Positions 1-9,691 of a stretch of DNA of 64,000 bases are shown piece after piece. Each line of letters opens with the position of its first letter. Positions within the stretch are counted from its first letter, which is position 1. The position numbers and the translations under genes are program-made. The DNA lies in assembly GCA_046331425.1 (NCBI GenBank), contig JAXLQU010000018.1, positions 1 through 64,000 of the forward strand. Reading direction: 5' to 3'. Source of the stretch: JANNUT01 sp046331425 (GTDB taxonomy: Bacteria; Acidobacteriota; Polarisedimenticolia; J045). A model generated the notes under the pieces. That model ran no database searches. It was not told the origin of the DNA and saw only the letters and a program-made list of their open reading frames with translations.

Positions 1-2334
1 AGCAAGTTGGTGAGCTTCGGCACCGGGGTCACGGCGCTCGGCGATGGTTCGATCGTCATCGCTGCCAACGATCTCTTGCGATTCGAAGCGCAGGCAGAAC
101 TCAGTGCTCCGCAATCCGTCACAAGCATCGGCAAAACACAGGGCCTCGACTACGGCGAGCTGATCGTTGGTCTGGAAGATCGGTTTGGGAACGTGTGGGT
201 CACCGATTCGAGGCGCGGGCTGTGGCGAGTCGCGCTGCGCGGCAGTCGTTCCTTCGACTCGGGACAAATCTCGAGTCCACTGATCGTCCAAGCACTCAAG
301 CAACTCCGCGATGGCACGATGCTAGCGGTCGGAAACAGCCTCGAGGAAACACGCGAGCCTCATCGAGTGCTGCACTGGAATGGCAGGGAGTGGTTGGAGT
401 CGCGCTATCCACATCCGGCCGGCCAGGTGGACACCGCTTGGGGGGTCAATCAGATCGTCATCGAAGACGCGAATGGAGCAGCCTGGTTTGCAGCCGACGA
501 TGGGCTGCGTGGTTATCGCGCTGGGACTCGACTCGACCAACTCGACGCCGCGCATTCCGACTACTTCATCGGCCCGAAGCAAAACCTCCCGGCCGACCAA
601 CCGATGCGAGTTTGGGCCGACTCTCACGGCCTGTGGTGGATCACGTATCTCAATCACGATCCCTATCGATTCGACCCTCGAACCAAACAGTCGACGCGCT
701 TGAATCTCGACAGTCCACCCGGTGAATCCGACCGGAAACGCCCTCGCGCCTATCTCGAAGATGATCGAGGTCTCGTGTGGTTTGCCTATGCACGCGGAAT
801 CGGCCGCCCGAGAGCCGACGACAGTTGGGAGTACGTGCCGATCCCGGACCTTGCGGGCTTCGGCAACACGGAGGACATCGCGTTCGACTCGAGCGGAGCG
901 CTGTGGATCGCAACCGGCGTCGGCCTGTTTCACACGTCCGATCCACGCGCGGCGAGCCCATCGTTCACGCGCGTCTGGCCTGCACCTGGTGTGATTCCGC
1001 GCATCGTGCTCGCCATCAAGGTGAGCAAGACCGGGCAGCTCTACGCGGGGTCCGATGTGGGCGTGCTGGTATTCGATATCACGACGCGAATGATCGAGCA
1101 GTACGGCGCTGGTTCGGGACTACCGGGGTCGAGCGTCACCGCGCTCGAGTTGGACGCCGATGGAAAGATGTGGGTGGGAACGACCCGCGGCATCGCGATC
1201 CTCCCCACGCTGGAGCTACCGCCGAGCGAAGTTCCCGACCCGCTCCTGGTGCGCGTCACGACACCACTGCGACAGCTACCCTTGATGCTTGCCGGACAGC
1301 GGTTGTTGACAGGACTCACACTGCAGCCTGACGAGCGCGCTCTCGATGTGTTTGTGCGCTCGATCGTCATGCAGGCCGACAGGCGCGTGTCTTATCGCAC
1401 CCGACTCGACGGAGTCGATCGCGATTGGTCGCCGCCGAGTACGCAGCGTCAGTTGCGGATCGCGGGATTGTCGACCGGCCACTACAGCCTGCGGATCCGC
1501 GCCGAAGACCAGACCGGAAGAGTCAGCAACAACGAGGCACGCATCGACTTCGATGTGCGCGCGCCGTTCTACGAGCGACCGTGGTTTGCCGCCGCGATCC
1601 TGGGGGCGATTGCTCTGGGTGCACTGGTGTGGCAACGCCAACAAGCGCAACGCGCTCTAGCGATCGAACGCACACGCACCACGATCGCTACCGACCTGCA
1701 CGATGAGATCGGCGCCGGGCTGTCGCGAATCGCGGTGCTGAGCGAGAGCCTGGCACGCGGTCGTCGCGCGGCCGATCGCACGGATCGCGATCGCTCCGAC
1801 CACGATCGCAGCGAACCGACGCGCGCCGACTCGTCGCCAGAGGTAACGCCGAACCAGATTGCCGAGATCGCACGTCGCTTGGTCGACCGCATGAGCGACC
1901 TGGTCTGGGCGATCAACCCCGAGCGCGACCGCGCCTTCAGCTTGGTGCAGCGGATGCGTCGATTCGCCACCCCGCTTTTGCGTGCGCGCGGCATCGCGTT
2001 GCAGTTGCGCGCCATTGACGAGGAGCACGATCGCGCACTCGATGGCGAACTGCGCCGCGAACTGTTGCTGATCTTTCAGGAGTCGATCAACAACGCGGTC
2101 AAGCACAGCGAGTGTTCGCGTGTCACGGTCGACCTGGCGTTCGAAGCGGATCGGATTGTGCTCACGGTGGCAGACGACGGCCGAGGTTTCGTCGTCGAAG
2201 GAACAGCCGAGGGGACCGGCCTCTCATCGATCCGCAAACGAGCTGCTCGACTAGGCGGGACCTGCGATATCAACGCCGTCGCTGCGGAAGGGACGCGCAT
2301 CCGGGTGAGTGCCCCCTTGAAGCGCAGGAGGTAG
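1..2334 (+). CDS. Sensor histidine kinase with two-component propeller, N-terminus cut by window edge
   Basis: The frame is open to base 1, so the true start lies upstream. The N-terminal half holds repeated propeller blades of the Reg_prop type (motifs such as GNVWVTDSRRGLW, GALWIATGVGLF and GKMWVGTTRGIAIL). A Y_Y_Y-type domain (bases about 1320-1560) and one transmembrane helix (about 1575-1625) follow. The cytoplasmic part has a HisKA_3 dimerisation box with the phospho-acceptor His in DLHDEIGAGLSRI (codon 1699-1701). The HATPase domain shows an N box (NNAVKHS), G1 (DDGRGF) and G2 (GTGLSSIRKRA). A charged Arg/Asp-rich insert (about 1770-1825) sits inside the dimerisation domain. It should autophosphorylate in response to a periplasmic signal and pass phosphate to the regulator at 2425. 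The ligand is unknown. Confidence 0.93.
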   Translation, partial: SKLVSFGTGVTALGDGSIVIAANDLLRFEAQAELSAPQSVTSIGKTQGLDYGELIVGLEDRFGNVWVTDSRRGLWRVALRGSRSFDSGQISSPLIVQALKQLRDGTMLAVGNSLEETREPHRVLHWNGREWLESRYPHPAGQVDTAWGVNQIVIEDANGAAWFAADDGLRGYRAGTRLDQLDAAHSDYFIGPKQNLPADQPMRVWADSHGLWWITYLNHDPYRFDPRTKQSTRLNLDSPPGESDRKRPRAYLEDDRGLVWFAYARGIGRPRADDSWEYVPIPDLAGFGNTEDIAFDSSGALWIATGVGLFHTSDPRAASPSFTRVWPAPGVIPRIVLAIKVSKTGQLYAGSDVGVLVFDITTRMIEQYGAGSGLPGSSVTALELDADGKMWVGTTRGIAILPTLELPPSEVPDPLLVRVTTPLRQLPLMLAGQRLLTGLTLQPDERALDVFVRSIVMQADRRVSYRTRLDGVDRDWSPPSTQRQLRIAGLSTGHYSLRIRAEDQTGRVSNNEARIDFDVRAPFYERPWFAAAILGAIALGALVWQRQQAQRALAIERTRTTIATDLHDEIGAGLSRIAVLSESLARGRRAADRTDRDRSDHDRSEPTRADSSPEVTPNQIAEIARRLVDRMSDLVWAINPERDRAFSLVQRMRRFATPLLRARGIALQLRAIDEEHDRALDGELRRELLLIFQESINNAVKHSECSRVTVDLAFEADRIVLTVADDGRGFVVEGTAEGTGLSSIRKRAARLGGTCDINAVAAEGTRIRVSAPLKRRR

Positions 2335-2346
2335 GCGTATGGCAGC

Positions 2347-2374
2347 AGATCCCTCCCTATCTATGCAGGGATCT
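2347..2374 (+). repeat. Perfect 8-bp inverted repeat between kinase and regulator genes
   Basis: AGATCCCT (2347-2354) and AGGGATCT (2367-2374) are exact inverted copies around a 12-base loop. They lie in the short gap between the kinase stop and the regulator start. No T-run follows, so it does not look like a simple intrinsic terminator. It could tune expression of the regulator or bind a protein. Confidence 0.45.
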
Positions 2375-2424
2375 TCCGGCCCGTTCCGGCGTACTCTCCC
2401 CAGCGGGCAAAGAATGAGGCGCGC

Positions 2425-3096
2425 GTGACCGGAGAAACGGTAAGCACTGACAGCGAGGCGCGGACGATTGCGGTTGCGATCGTGGAGGACATCGTCGAGA
2501 TCCGCGAAGGGATCGGCGACCTGCTCGACACCACCGCCGGTTTTCGCTGCGCCGGCCGCTATGGGTCGATGGAGCAGGCACTCGCCGCTGTTGGCGTCCA
2601 ACCACCCGACGTCGCCCTCTGCGACATACAGCTCCCAGGAATCGACGGCATTGAAGGGATCCGTCGTCTCAAGGCGGCGCATCCGACGGCCGTGTTCATC
2701 GTGTTCTCGGTGTATGACGACGATGACCGGGTGTTCGACGCGCTGTGCGCGGGGGCGTCGGGATACCTCCTGAAGAAGACGCCACCCGATCGATTGCTCG
2801 AGGCACTTCGCGATGCGGCATCGGGCGGCGGACCCATGTCGCCCGAAATTGCGCAGCGCGTGATTAGGTTGTTTCGGCGTTTCGCGCCGCAGCGCAGCGA
2901 GGTTCAACTCACGCCGCACGAGGTTCGCCTGTTGCGGCTTGTTTCGGAGGGGCATGACTACCCGTCGGCAGCAAGTGAGTTGAACGTGGCGACCTCGACC
3001 GTGGTCTACCACATGCGGCAGATCTTCCAGAAGCTGCAAGTGCACTCCAAATCCGAAGCGGTGGCGCGCGCGCTGAAGTCAGGCTTGCTGCGCTAG
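2425..3096 (+). CDS. NarL/FixJ-family response regulator
   Basis: 223 residues. An N-terminal receiver domain carries the acidic pair E21/D22, the phospho-acceptor D67 (in LCDIQLPG) and the conserved Lys in YLLKKTPP. A LuxR-type helix-turn-helix (about residues 155-215) includes the usual YHMRQIFQKL recognition region. The GTG start has a GAGG ribosome-binding site six bases upstream. It follows the histidine kinase on the same strand and is its probable partner, acting as a DNA-binding transcription factor when phosphorylated. Target genes are unknown; the envelope genes that follow are candidates by position only. Confidence 0.93.
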   Translation: MTGETVSTDSEARTIAVAIVEDIVEIREGIGDLLDTTAGFRCAGRYGSMEQALAAVGVQPPDVALCDIQLPGIDGIEGIRRLKAAHPTAVFIVFSVYDDDDRVFDALCAGASGYLLKKTPPDRLLEALRDAASGGGPMSPEIAQRVIRLFRRFAPQRSEVQLTPHEVRLLRLVSEGHDYPSAASELNVATSTVVYHMRQIFQKLQVHSKSEAVARALKSGLLR

Positions 3097-3227
3097 GCCA
3101 ATTGCAGGAGCCCGGCTGCCCGGCCGAATTGCGAGACTCGCCGCACGAACCTGACGCGGGTCATTTACTGCGGTGCCTCAATCACCTGATAATCGGCGCG
3201 CCTGGAGTTCATAAGGGGGGAGGCGCG

Positions 3228-5171
3228 ATGATCGCGACTCGGCTTGGCTGGTGGGCGCTTCTGTCGCTTGTTGCCGTTACGCCGTCGTTGTCTGCCGAAG
3301 AGCCGTTTCCTGAAGCGAAGGCGCTGGTCAAGCAATGGAACGTGGTTTGGTCTGTCGAGCCGTGGGCGCAGCGGGCGGTAGTCAAGGTCTCCAAAGACAT
3401 TCTGGTGCGCGATCCGCTTGGTACCGACGCCAGCAACCAGGTCATCGCTTACTACGCCAACAAAACAGAACTTTCGAAGTTCGACGCCAAGACGATTCAC
3501 GCCGACGGTCAGGAGACCCCGGTAACCGAAGGGCTCAAACACGAACGTCCCGTGCTTCGATTCGGCAACACCGAGTTTCGAGCGCTGCAATTCACTTTTC
3601 CCGATGTACAACCGGGCAGCACTCTGCACTACGAGTACGAGCTCCGACTCTCGGAGTTGCGCTATGCCCTGCCTATCGATGGCGGATGGTGGGAGCTACA
3701 AGGCGAGCTACCGGTTCTGGAAGCCAAAGTTACGACTCGAGTGAAGGACGACCACGATCAATGGGAGCCTCGTACCGCCACCGTCGTACCGTTCGACTCG
3801 TGGTGTACCGCAGGCGATGTCAAAGACTTCGGATACTTCAGCTACGAGATCAAGTGCAACAACGTTCCGGCCTTTCAGTCCGAGCCCATGGCGCCGCCCG
3901 ACACCGAGCTGCGCGCCAGGGTCTTCGTTTACGCTTGGCCCAAGCACGAGAGAGGAAAGAACACCCTCAACAGCGTCGTGGCTTACTGGGGCCGGGCGAT
4001 CGCGATTCAGTTGGAGACCAGTAAGAAACTCTCCGAGGTCGCGGCACAGTGGGCCAACTCGGAACTGACTCCCACTCAACAACTCGGCGAGATCGTCAAG
4101 TGGGTGCGCGACAATATCGCGCTGACGAGCGAAGGAAGCGAGTCGCTTGACGAGGTACTAGAGCGCAAATCCGGCACCGGCAACGAGCGCAACTTGCTGG
4201 CACTCGGATTGATGCGGCAAGCGAAAATTGTGGCGCGACCTGCAATACTCTGCGACCGCACATCGAAGGCATATCACCCCGAAGTTCCCGATGCGTCACA
4301 ACTCGACCATCTGTTCATCGCCGTCGGAAAGCCCGAGCTGGCAAAGTACCTCGACGTCAACTGCGAGCACTGCGTACCGGGTGTGCCTCCGTGGCAGTAC
4401 ATCGGCCCCGGGGGCGGCGGAGTGTTACTCGATCTAGCCAGCTCAGCCGCAATCATGCTGAGCGGACTCGTCTCGGGCATGTCGTCGGACCCATCGATCA
4501 TCTCGGCCAAGACCGACGCACTCCCAGCCAAGTACAACTCGGAGATTCGAAAGCGGACGATCACTCTCGAGTCGACAGGAGCTGCGCAGGTAAGAGGCTC
4601 CATCACCTGGCAGATGCAGCAGGATGTCGACAAGCGAGAGTTATGGAGCGCGATGACCCCTGCCGGGCGGCGTCAAGACTGCATCGGGTACCTGCCTGTC
4701 GAGGTCGAGGACGCAGCGGTGACTACCGGCGACCCGAAGAACACCGATGACTATTTGACGTGCGCTTACGAGTTCCGTGTTCCTGACGCCGCGTTTCGCC
4801 TGCAAACGCGTTTGCTCCTACCTGGAGTTGACGACTTCACAGCCGCGATCGATCTACCGATCCAAACGGAACGTCACCATCCGGTACTCTGGCGCTACGC
4901 GCGATCGGTGCAAAGCGACGTGACATACAAGCTCCCACCCGGTTCGGTGATAACGACGCTGCCGGAACCGACTACCTTGAAGGGCCCCGAGGGAATCAGC
5001 TTCCAGGCGCATTGGCTACGCACTGACCAGCCGAACGAGGTTCGTCTACGCGGCTTGTTGTTGGTCGACACACCCCTGCTGTTGCCGGCCGACTTCGCCG
5101 CGACACGTAGCTTCATCGCGGCCGTTCGCTCCTACCTCAGCAATGGGGTCGAGTTGGAGGTTGGCCCATGA
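3228..5171 (+). CDS. Exported DUF3857/transglutaminase-like protein, catalytic Cys absent
   Basis: The ATG at 3228 is chosen over an upstream in-frame start because GGGGGGAGG precedes it and a Sec signal peptide follows (cleavage near LSA-EEPF). The product is 647 residues: a DUF3857-type N-terminal beta region, then a transglutaminase-like core. The core keeps the His region (QLDHLFIAVG), but where the catalytic Cys should sit it reads SGTGNERNLL, so the aligned residue is Gly318. It is therefore probably not a functional transglutaminase or peptidase, and may bind peptides or act structurally in the periplasm. It overlaps the next gene by ATGA, so the two are translationally coupled and may form a pair in which only the second is catalytic. 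Confidence 0.82.
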   Translation: MIATRLGWWALLSLVAVTPSLSAEEPFPEAKALVKQWNVVWSVEPWAQRAVVKVSKDILVRDPLGTDASNQVIAYYANKTELSKFDAKTIHADGQETPVTEGLKHERPVLRFGNTEFRALQFTFPDVQPGSTLHYEYELRLSELRYALPIDGGWWELQGELPVLEAKVTTRVKDDHDQWEPRTATVVPFDSWCTAGDVKDFGYFSYEIKCNNVPAFQSEPMAPPDTELRARVFVYAWPKHERGKNTLNSVVAYWGRAIAIQLETSKKLSEVAAQWANSELTPTQQLGEIVKWVRDNIALTSEGSESLDEVLERKSGTGNERNLLALGLMRQAKIVARPAILCDRTSKAYHPEVPDASQLDHLFIAVGKPELAKYLDVNCEHCVPGVPPWQYIGPGGGGVLLDLASSAAIMLSGLVSGMSSDPSIISAKTDALPAKYNSEIRKRTITLESTGAAQVRGSITWQMQQDVDKRELWSAMTPAGRRQDCIGYLPVEVEDAAVTTGDPKNTDDYLTCAYEFRVPDAAFRLQTRLLLPGVDDFTAAIDLPIQTERHHPVLWRYARSVQSDVTYKLPPGSVITTLPEPTTLKGPEGISFQAHWLRTDQPNEVRLRGLLLVDTPLLLPADFAATRSFIAAVRSYLSNGVELEVGP

Positions 5172-7078
5172 AACGACTGATTGTCGCCTTGCTGCTGTGC
5201 TCGATTGGAAGCGCTTCAGAAGCCGCGAGCAGTCTTCCCGATTGGGCCAAGGACGCGGCACAGAAACTCGATCAACTGAAGTACGACGATGCCGATGCCG
5301 TCGTGCTGTTGGACGGATGGAAACTCGAGGTCGGCAAGAACGATCGAACAGCAACGCGTCAGTGGGTCGTCGCGGTCCTCACCGAGAAGGGAGCCGCGCA
5401 GGCAATGCTGCCGCTGGTTCGAAACCAGTTCACCAGAATTCGCGGCATCAAAGCCTGGAGTCGGGAAGCGAACGGCCGCGTTACTCGTTTCGACGAATCG
5501 GACGGAACCCTCTGGAGCGCGATGGACAGCAAGCTCTTTGCCGACTCTGCGGTGCTCCTGCTTCACGCACCACGCGCCACACCCGGCGCCATTTTTGCGG
5601 TGACGTATGACGTGACCTTCGACGGTGCCATTCCGCAAGATATCTTCGAGGTGCAAGGCGACGCGCCAGTGGCGTTGTTTCGACTACAGGTCAGGGCGCG
5701 CGGCGAGAGCACCGCACAAGTGCGCGTCGGTCAGGCGCCCAACCCAGGGCCGAGCCAGTTGCAGGACGAAGCGACGTGGGAGTTTCGTGATCTTCCGCCG
5801 ATCGCGGTAACAAGCGACGCTTACGCCGCGAAACCACCTCGCGTGCAACTGGCATTGAACTACGCGCACGGCGGCTCCACGCCCATGAGCGATTGGCCCA
5901 GCGTCGCGCGCTGGGCAGACGACCTGTTTCGTACGGCATCGCAGCGTGCCGCCAAGTTCAATGCACTGGCAGCGACCGTCAAGGACGCACCATCAGTCTT
6001 CGAGGCCGCCGGCCATGCCGCGCGTTCAGTGCGTTACTTCGGGATCGAGTTGGGCTGGGGGAGTTGGGTTCCTCGAGCGCCGGAGGTAACGCTGAGCCGT
6101 GGCTTCGGCGATTGCAAAGACAAAGCGCTACTGATGGCCGATCTGCTGCGTGCCGCCGGCGGTGAAGCGGTTCCGGTGCTGATTTCGAGTCCATCGCACG
6201 AATTCGTCGATCCCGATCTTCCTACGCCATTTCGCTTCAATCACGCCATCGTTGGCGTCCCATGGTCGGGCAAGAAAGTCGAGCCGAACATGGTGGTGGT
6301 GGACAGCCCGGGCCTCGGTCCGCTACGCCTGTTCGATGCGACATTGCCCGATGATTCGTCGCAGGACCTGTCGTTTCTCCACAACGGCGCGATCGGTCTG
6401 GCGGTCGACCCTCGCACCACAGGTGTGCTGCGCGTGCCCGACGGAGATGCCGATTCCAATCGTTGGGACACACGCTGCCTGTGGTCGTGGGATGCGGCGA
6501 AGGGCGTCAACGCCGACTGCACTCGTACGGTGACCGGTACGGCGCGCGTTTGGTTGGAGTCAGAGCAGGACAACCGACCCACCGACAAGCAGGTCGAACA
6601 GGTCACACATGAGGACCTGTATCGGGACTGCCCTTCATTCTCGGGAGTGCAGATCGACCCGCTGCAAACGGCGTCGAGCGAAGGTTGGCACTACAGCTTT
6701 CGTTATGAATGCCCAGGTGCGTTGTCACGCTTCGGCAGCACGACGTTGATGCACTTACCGGAGCTGGCCCCGCTCGACTACTTCCCGCTCCCCGGTCTGA
6801 CCAAGGCCGAGGCGGTGTTTCAACCGTATCTGCGTTCCCGCACCGTTGAAACCTCGGTCACCAACCCTGCAGGCGTGAGTCAGGCTCCCGCACCGTTCAC
6901 GGTGACGAATCCGTTGGGTACGGTGGCGCTGGCCGTTGCGACCACCGACGACCGGTTGGTGATCACGTGCACCGTCAAGACCACGCAGCGGGTGATCACC
7001 AAGAGCGACGCCGCCGCGGCCAAAGAGTTGCGCGCTGCGCTGGCCCGCGCCAACGCCGGAGTCGTGGTGTTGAAATAA
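5168..7078 (+). CDS. Exported DUF3857/transglutaminase-like protein, catalytic residues present
   Basis: 636 residues with a Sec signal peptide ending near SEA-ASSLP. DUF3857 occupies roughly residues 30-230. The transglutaminase-like core includes FGDCKDKALL with Cys316, the His in FRFNHAIVGVPW and an Asp in VVVDSPGLG, so a Cys-His-Asp triad is plausible. This family is found in the periplasm of many Gram-negative bacteria; its substrate is not established. The ATG overlaps the stop of the paralogue at 3228 (ATGA). The sister lacks the catalytic Cys, which suggests an active/inactive pair. Confidence 0.85.
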   Translation: MKRLIVALLLCSIGSASEAASSLPDWAKDAAQKLDQLKYDDADAVVLLDGWKLEVGKNDRTATRQWVVAVLTEKGAAQAMLPLVRNQFTRIRGIKAWSREANGRVTRFDESDGTLWSAMDSKLFADSAVLLLHAPRATPGAIFAVTYDVTFDGAIPQDIFEVQGDAPVALFRLQVRARGESTAQVRVGQAPNPGPSQLQDEATWEFRDLPPIAVTSDAYAAKPPRVQLALNYAHGGSTPMSDWPSVARWADDLFRTASQRAAKFNALAATVKDAPSVFEAAGHAARSVRYFGIELGWGSWVPRAPEVTLSRGFGDCKDKALLMADLLRAAGGEAVPVLISSPSHEFVDPDLPTPFRFNHAIVGVPWSGKKVEPNMVVVDSPGLGPLRLFDATLPDDSSQDLSFLHNGAIGLAVDPRTTGVLRVPDGDADSNRWDTRCLWSWDAAKGVNADCTRTVTGTARVWLESEQDNRPTDKQVEQVTHEDLYRDCPSFSGVQIDPLQTASSEGWHYSFRYECPGALSRFGSTTLMHLPELAPLDYFPLPGLTKAEAVFQPYLRSRTVETSVTNPAGVSQAPAPFTVTNPLGTVALAVATTDDRLVITCTVKTTQRVITKSDAAAAKELRAALARANAGVVVLK

Positions 7079-7127
7079 CCAACACCGCCGGTGCCCCGTC
7101 CGCGCGGCCCAGGATCCTCGAATCGTC

Positions 7128-7147
7128 CCCCGATACGGGGAGATTTT
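7128..7147 (+). terminator. Weak terminator-like hairpin
   Basis: CCCCG (7129-7133) pairs with CGGGG (7137-7141) across a 3-base loop, followed by AGATTTTG. It lies about 50 bases after the stop of the gene ending at 7078. The stem is short, so this is only a possible transcript end. Confidence 0.25.
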
Positions 7148-7353
7148 GCCGCCACGAATCGCTATGTTCGGTTCGCCCCTGGCTGTCGTTATTACAGGGG
7201 GACACGGCACCGAATCGCACAGAGCGATCCCGGATCGTGGGCCAAATGTGCGACGATCTGCGCCGAGACCGCCTGTAGCCGTGCTCGGGTGGGGTTTTCG
7301 GCGGAGCCGGGCACGAGATACCGTTTGAGATGGCAACTCAGAGGAGGTAACGC

Positions 7354-7779
7354 ATGACCTATCGAAGCAAACAGCTAGCCGCGTTGACGGTGGCCACCGC
7401 GCTTGCGATTGGAGCGGCCGTGACCGTCAGCCTGGCGGCGCCGGCCGCGAAGCGACCGATCCAGGGGGTGGTGGCGCAGGCCCGCACGCTTCGCGGCCCG
7501 ACGTCCGGGTTGATGAAGGCGCCAAACCCGAAACTGTTGGACAAGGCGCGCTCGTTGACTGCCGAACTGGGGACCAAGCACGCGATGATGTCGGCCCCTA
7601 GTGCGCGCCTGATCGGTACCGTCAAGGGAGGTGCCAAGAAACCGACCCTGATGAAAGGGCCGGAGATCAAGGCGCTCCGCAGCGCGAATCAGCTCAGCGA
7701 CACCGTAAGTGGTAAGGCCGATCGGGCTCGACTCGTGAAGCTGGGGCGCGGCAAGAACTCTGCTCGACCCAAGCGCTGA
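7354..7779 (+). CDS. Small basic exported protein of unknown function
   Basis: 141 residues, preceded by a strong AGAGGAGG site. Residues 1-30 look like a signal peptide (hydrophobic run TVATALAIGAAVTVSLA, then AAPAAKR). The mature part is Lys/Arg-rich, low in aromatics and has few predicted domains; it repeats short GPxxxLMK-type motifs (GPTSGLMKAP, KKPTLMKGP). I do not recognise a family. It sits 16 bases before the M48 peptidase gene and is probably co-transcribed with it, so it may be a substrate, inhibitor or accessory factor. That role is inference only. Confidence 0.7.
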   Translation: MTYRSKQLAALTVATALAIGAAVTVSLAAPAAKRPIQGVVAQARTLRGPTSGLMKAPNPKLLDKARSLTAELGTKHAMMSAPSARLIGTVKGGAKKPTLMKGPEIKALRSANQLSDTVSGKADRARLVKLGRGKNSARPKR

Positions 7780-7795
7780 GCGCCAAGGAGAACTC

Positions 7796-9664
7796 ATGAC
7801 TTGGCGAACTACAGTGCATGCGTTTCTGCTGCTAGCCGCGGCATGGGCCACGACCACACGGTCGTCGCTGGCCGAGATCAGTGCGGCCGACAAGCAGATG
7901 GTCGAGACCGCGTTCGCGCGTCTTGTCGCAGTCTCCGAGAAACCTGAAGGGTTTACCGACTGGCCTCCGCAATTGGGATTCATCGATGAAGACACGTTCA
8001 ACGCGTTTGCAACCTTCTTCGAGCAAGACGGCAAGCAGATGCCGGTCGTGCGCGTGTACGCGGGCCTTATCAAGCAAGGCCTGATCGGGAAGATCGATTA
8101 CGCGGCGTTGACCTTGGGACACGAGATCGGTCATCACGTGTTGGGTCATACCAAAAACTCGCACGCCGGCGCCACGAAGCTGATGGAGACCACCTTCACG
8201 CGCGATCAGGAATACGCGGCCGACATGTACGGCATGCAGTTGGCGCTGAAGGCCGGCTTTTCGTTCAAGGGGTTGGTCGGTACGTTCCGGCGTTGGATCG
8301 AGCTGGGTCAGGATTATTCGTCGTTCGAAGGGTCGCAGCTCGATCATCCGGCGCCGACCGATCGCATCGCTGCGCTCGACAAGGAGCAGATGTCGTTGTG
8401 GCGCTCGATGGGCGCCTTCGACTCGGGCGTCTACTTCCTGCTAACGCAGCAGTACGGTTTGGCCGAGCGTTCGTTTCGATCGGTGACCAAAGAGTTTCCA
8501 GACGCGTACGAGGCGTGGGCCAACTTGGGCTACTCGGTGTTGATGCAATACGCCGATGCGCTCGAGCCCGACGATCTTCGCAAGTTCGATCTAGGGCAGA
8601 TCTTGGTGGGCGGCTTCTATCGTCGTCCCGCCTCGCTCTCGGCCAAGGTGCGCGGCGTCAACGAGGACATGTGGTGGGAAGCGGTCGGCGCGCTGCGCGA
8701 GGCGCTGCGACTCAACCCCACGCTGGCGTTGGCCAAGGCCAACCTGGGGGTCGCGTATCTGATTGCCCCTGGTGGTCGCGATCCGGGCAAGGCGATTCCG
8801 TTGTTGGAAGAAGCACAGACGTTGGCCGGCAAGGACACGTCGCTCGACGCCATGGCGCGGCTCGGCCTGGCGATCAACCTGGCGGTAGCGTACGGCGCCG
8901 GTGGCAAGGAAGCCGAATTCGAAACGTTGCTGGCCAATGCAGAGAAAGCACTTGCGGGCGCGTCGGAAGCCGAACGCTCAGGGCTGGCACTCGCCAGCAG
9001 CGCCATCGCGTACAACCGCGCGTTTGCCATGGCCGGTTCATCCGATGGTGAGCGTCGCAAGCAGGCGCTGACCGAACTCGAAGGGTATCTGCGCACCACG
9101 TCACCTTCTGTGGCGTGGTGGTCGATCGCCTACGATCGTTATGCGGCGCTCTGCGCAGCGCTCGGAACGCAAGCCAAGAGTCGCGACGGCTTGATCGCGC
9201 GCGCACCCAACAAGCTGCGTCAGGTGGCGTCGGTCGAGTCTCAGAAGACGGTGATCGCGATTGGCGACAAGCTTGTCGACGTGCAGAAGACGTTGGGACC
9301 CGGCGTGGTCGCTCCAGTGGTTGCCGGCACCAACTTGGTGCGCGTGACGTATCTCGATCGAGGCCTGGAGCTGTTGGCCACCGATACGATCGTTGCGATT
9401 CAACTGATCAACGACAAGTCGCCCGCACTTCCGCTGAAAGCTCAAGGGCTCAGCAGCGGTAAGCGCGAGCTGAAGGTTGGAATGACCGTCGACGAACTCG
9501 ATGGTGCGTTGGGCGATGCAGGACAAAACTTCGACTACCGGCCGCTGGCCGATCCCAACGTGAAGTACCGCTTTTATTCCGAGATCGGTCTCGCCGTGCG
9601 GGTCCAAAAAGGACACGTCACCGAGATCGCGCTGGCCATGATTCCTCAAGAGAGAGTGCTCTAG
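7796..9664 (+). CDS. Exported M48-family metallopeptidase with TPR region
   Basis: 622 residues with a signal peptide (cleavage near SLA-EIS). The zinc site HEIGHHVLGH gives His109, Glu110 and His113; the third ligand is the Glu in FTRDQEYAADMYG. A tetratricopeptide-like helical region (about residues 215-400) follows, as in BepA-type periplasmic proteases that survey outer-membrane assembly. The C-terminal 120 residues look like two copies of a small beta unit: one around KLVDVQKTLG to LELLATDTIVAIQL, the other around LKVGMTVDELDGALG to VTEIALA. An AAGGAGAA ribosome-binding site precedes the ATG. It likely degrades or chaperones envelope proteins. Confidence 0.88.
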   Translation: MTWRTTVHAFLLLAAAWATTTRSSLAEISAADKQMVETAFARLVAVSEKPEGFTDWPPQLGFIDEDTFNAFATFFEQDGKQMPVVRVYAGLIKQGLIGKIDYAALTLGHEIGHHVLGHTKNSHAGATKLMETTFTRDQEYAADMYGMQLALKAGFSFKGLVGTFRRWIELGQDYSSFEGSQLDHPAPTDRIAALDKEQMSLWRSMGAFDSGVYFLLTQQYGLAERSFRSVTKEFPDAYEAWANLGYSVLMQYADALEPDDLRKFDLGQILVGGFYRRPASLSAKVRGVNEDMWWEAVGALREALRLNPTLALAKANLGVAYLIAPGGRDPGKAIPLLEEAQTLAGKDTSLDAMARLGLAINLAVAYGAGGKEAEFETLLANAEKALAGASEAERSGLALASSAIAYNRAFAMAGSSDGERRKQALTELEGYLRTTSPSVAWWSIAYDRYAALCAALGTQAKSRDGLIARAPNKLRQVASVESQKTVIAIGDKLVDVQKTLGPGVVAPVVAGTNLVRVTYLDRGLELLATDTIVAIQLINDKSPALPLKAQGLSSGKRELKVGMTVDELDGALGDAGQNFDYRPLADPNVKYRFYSEIGLAVRVQKGHVTEIALAMIPQERVL

Positions 9665-9691
9665 TCGCGGCTGAGCCGCAGGAGATGAAAG

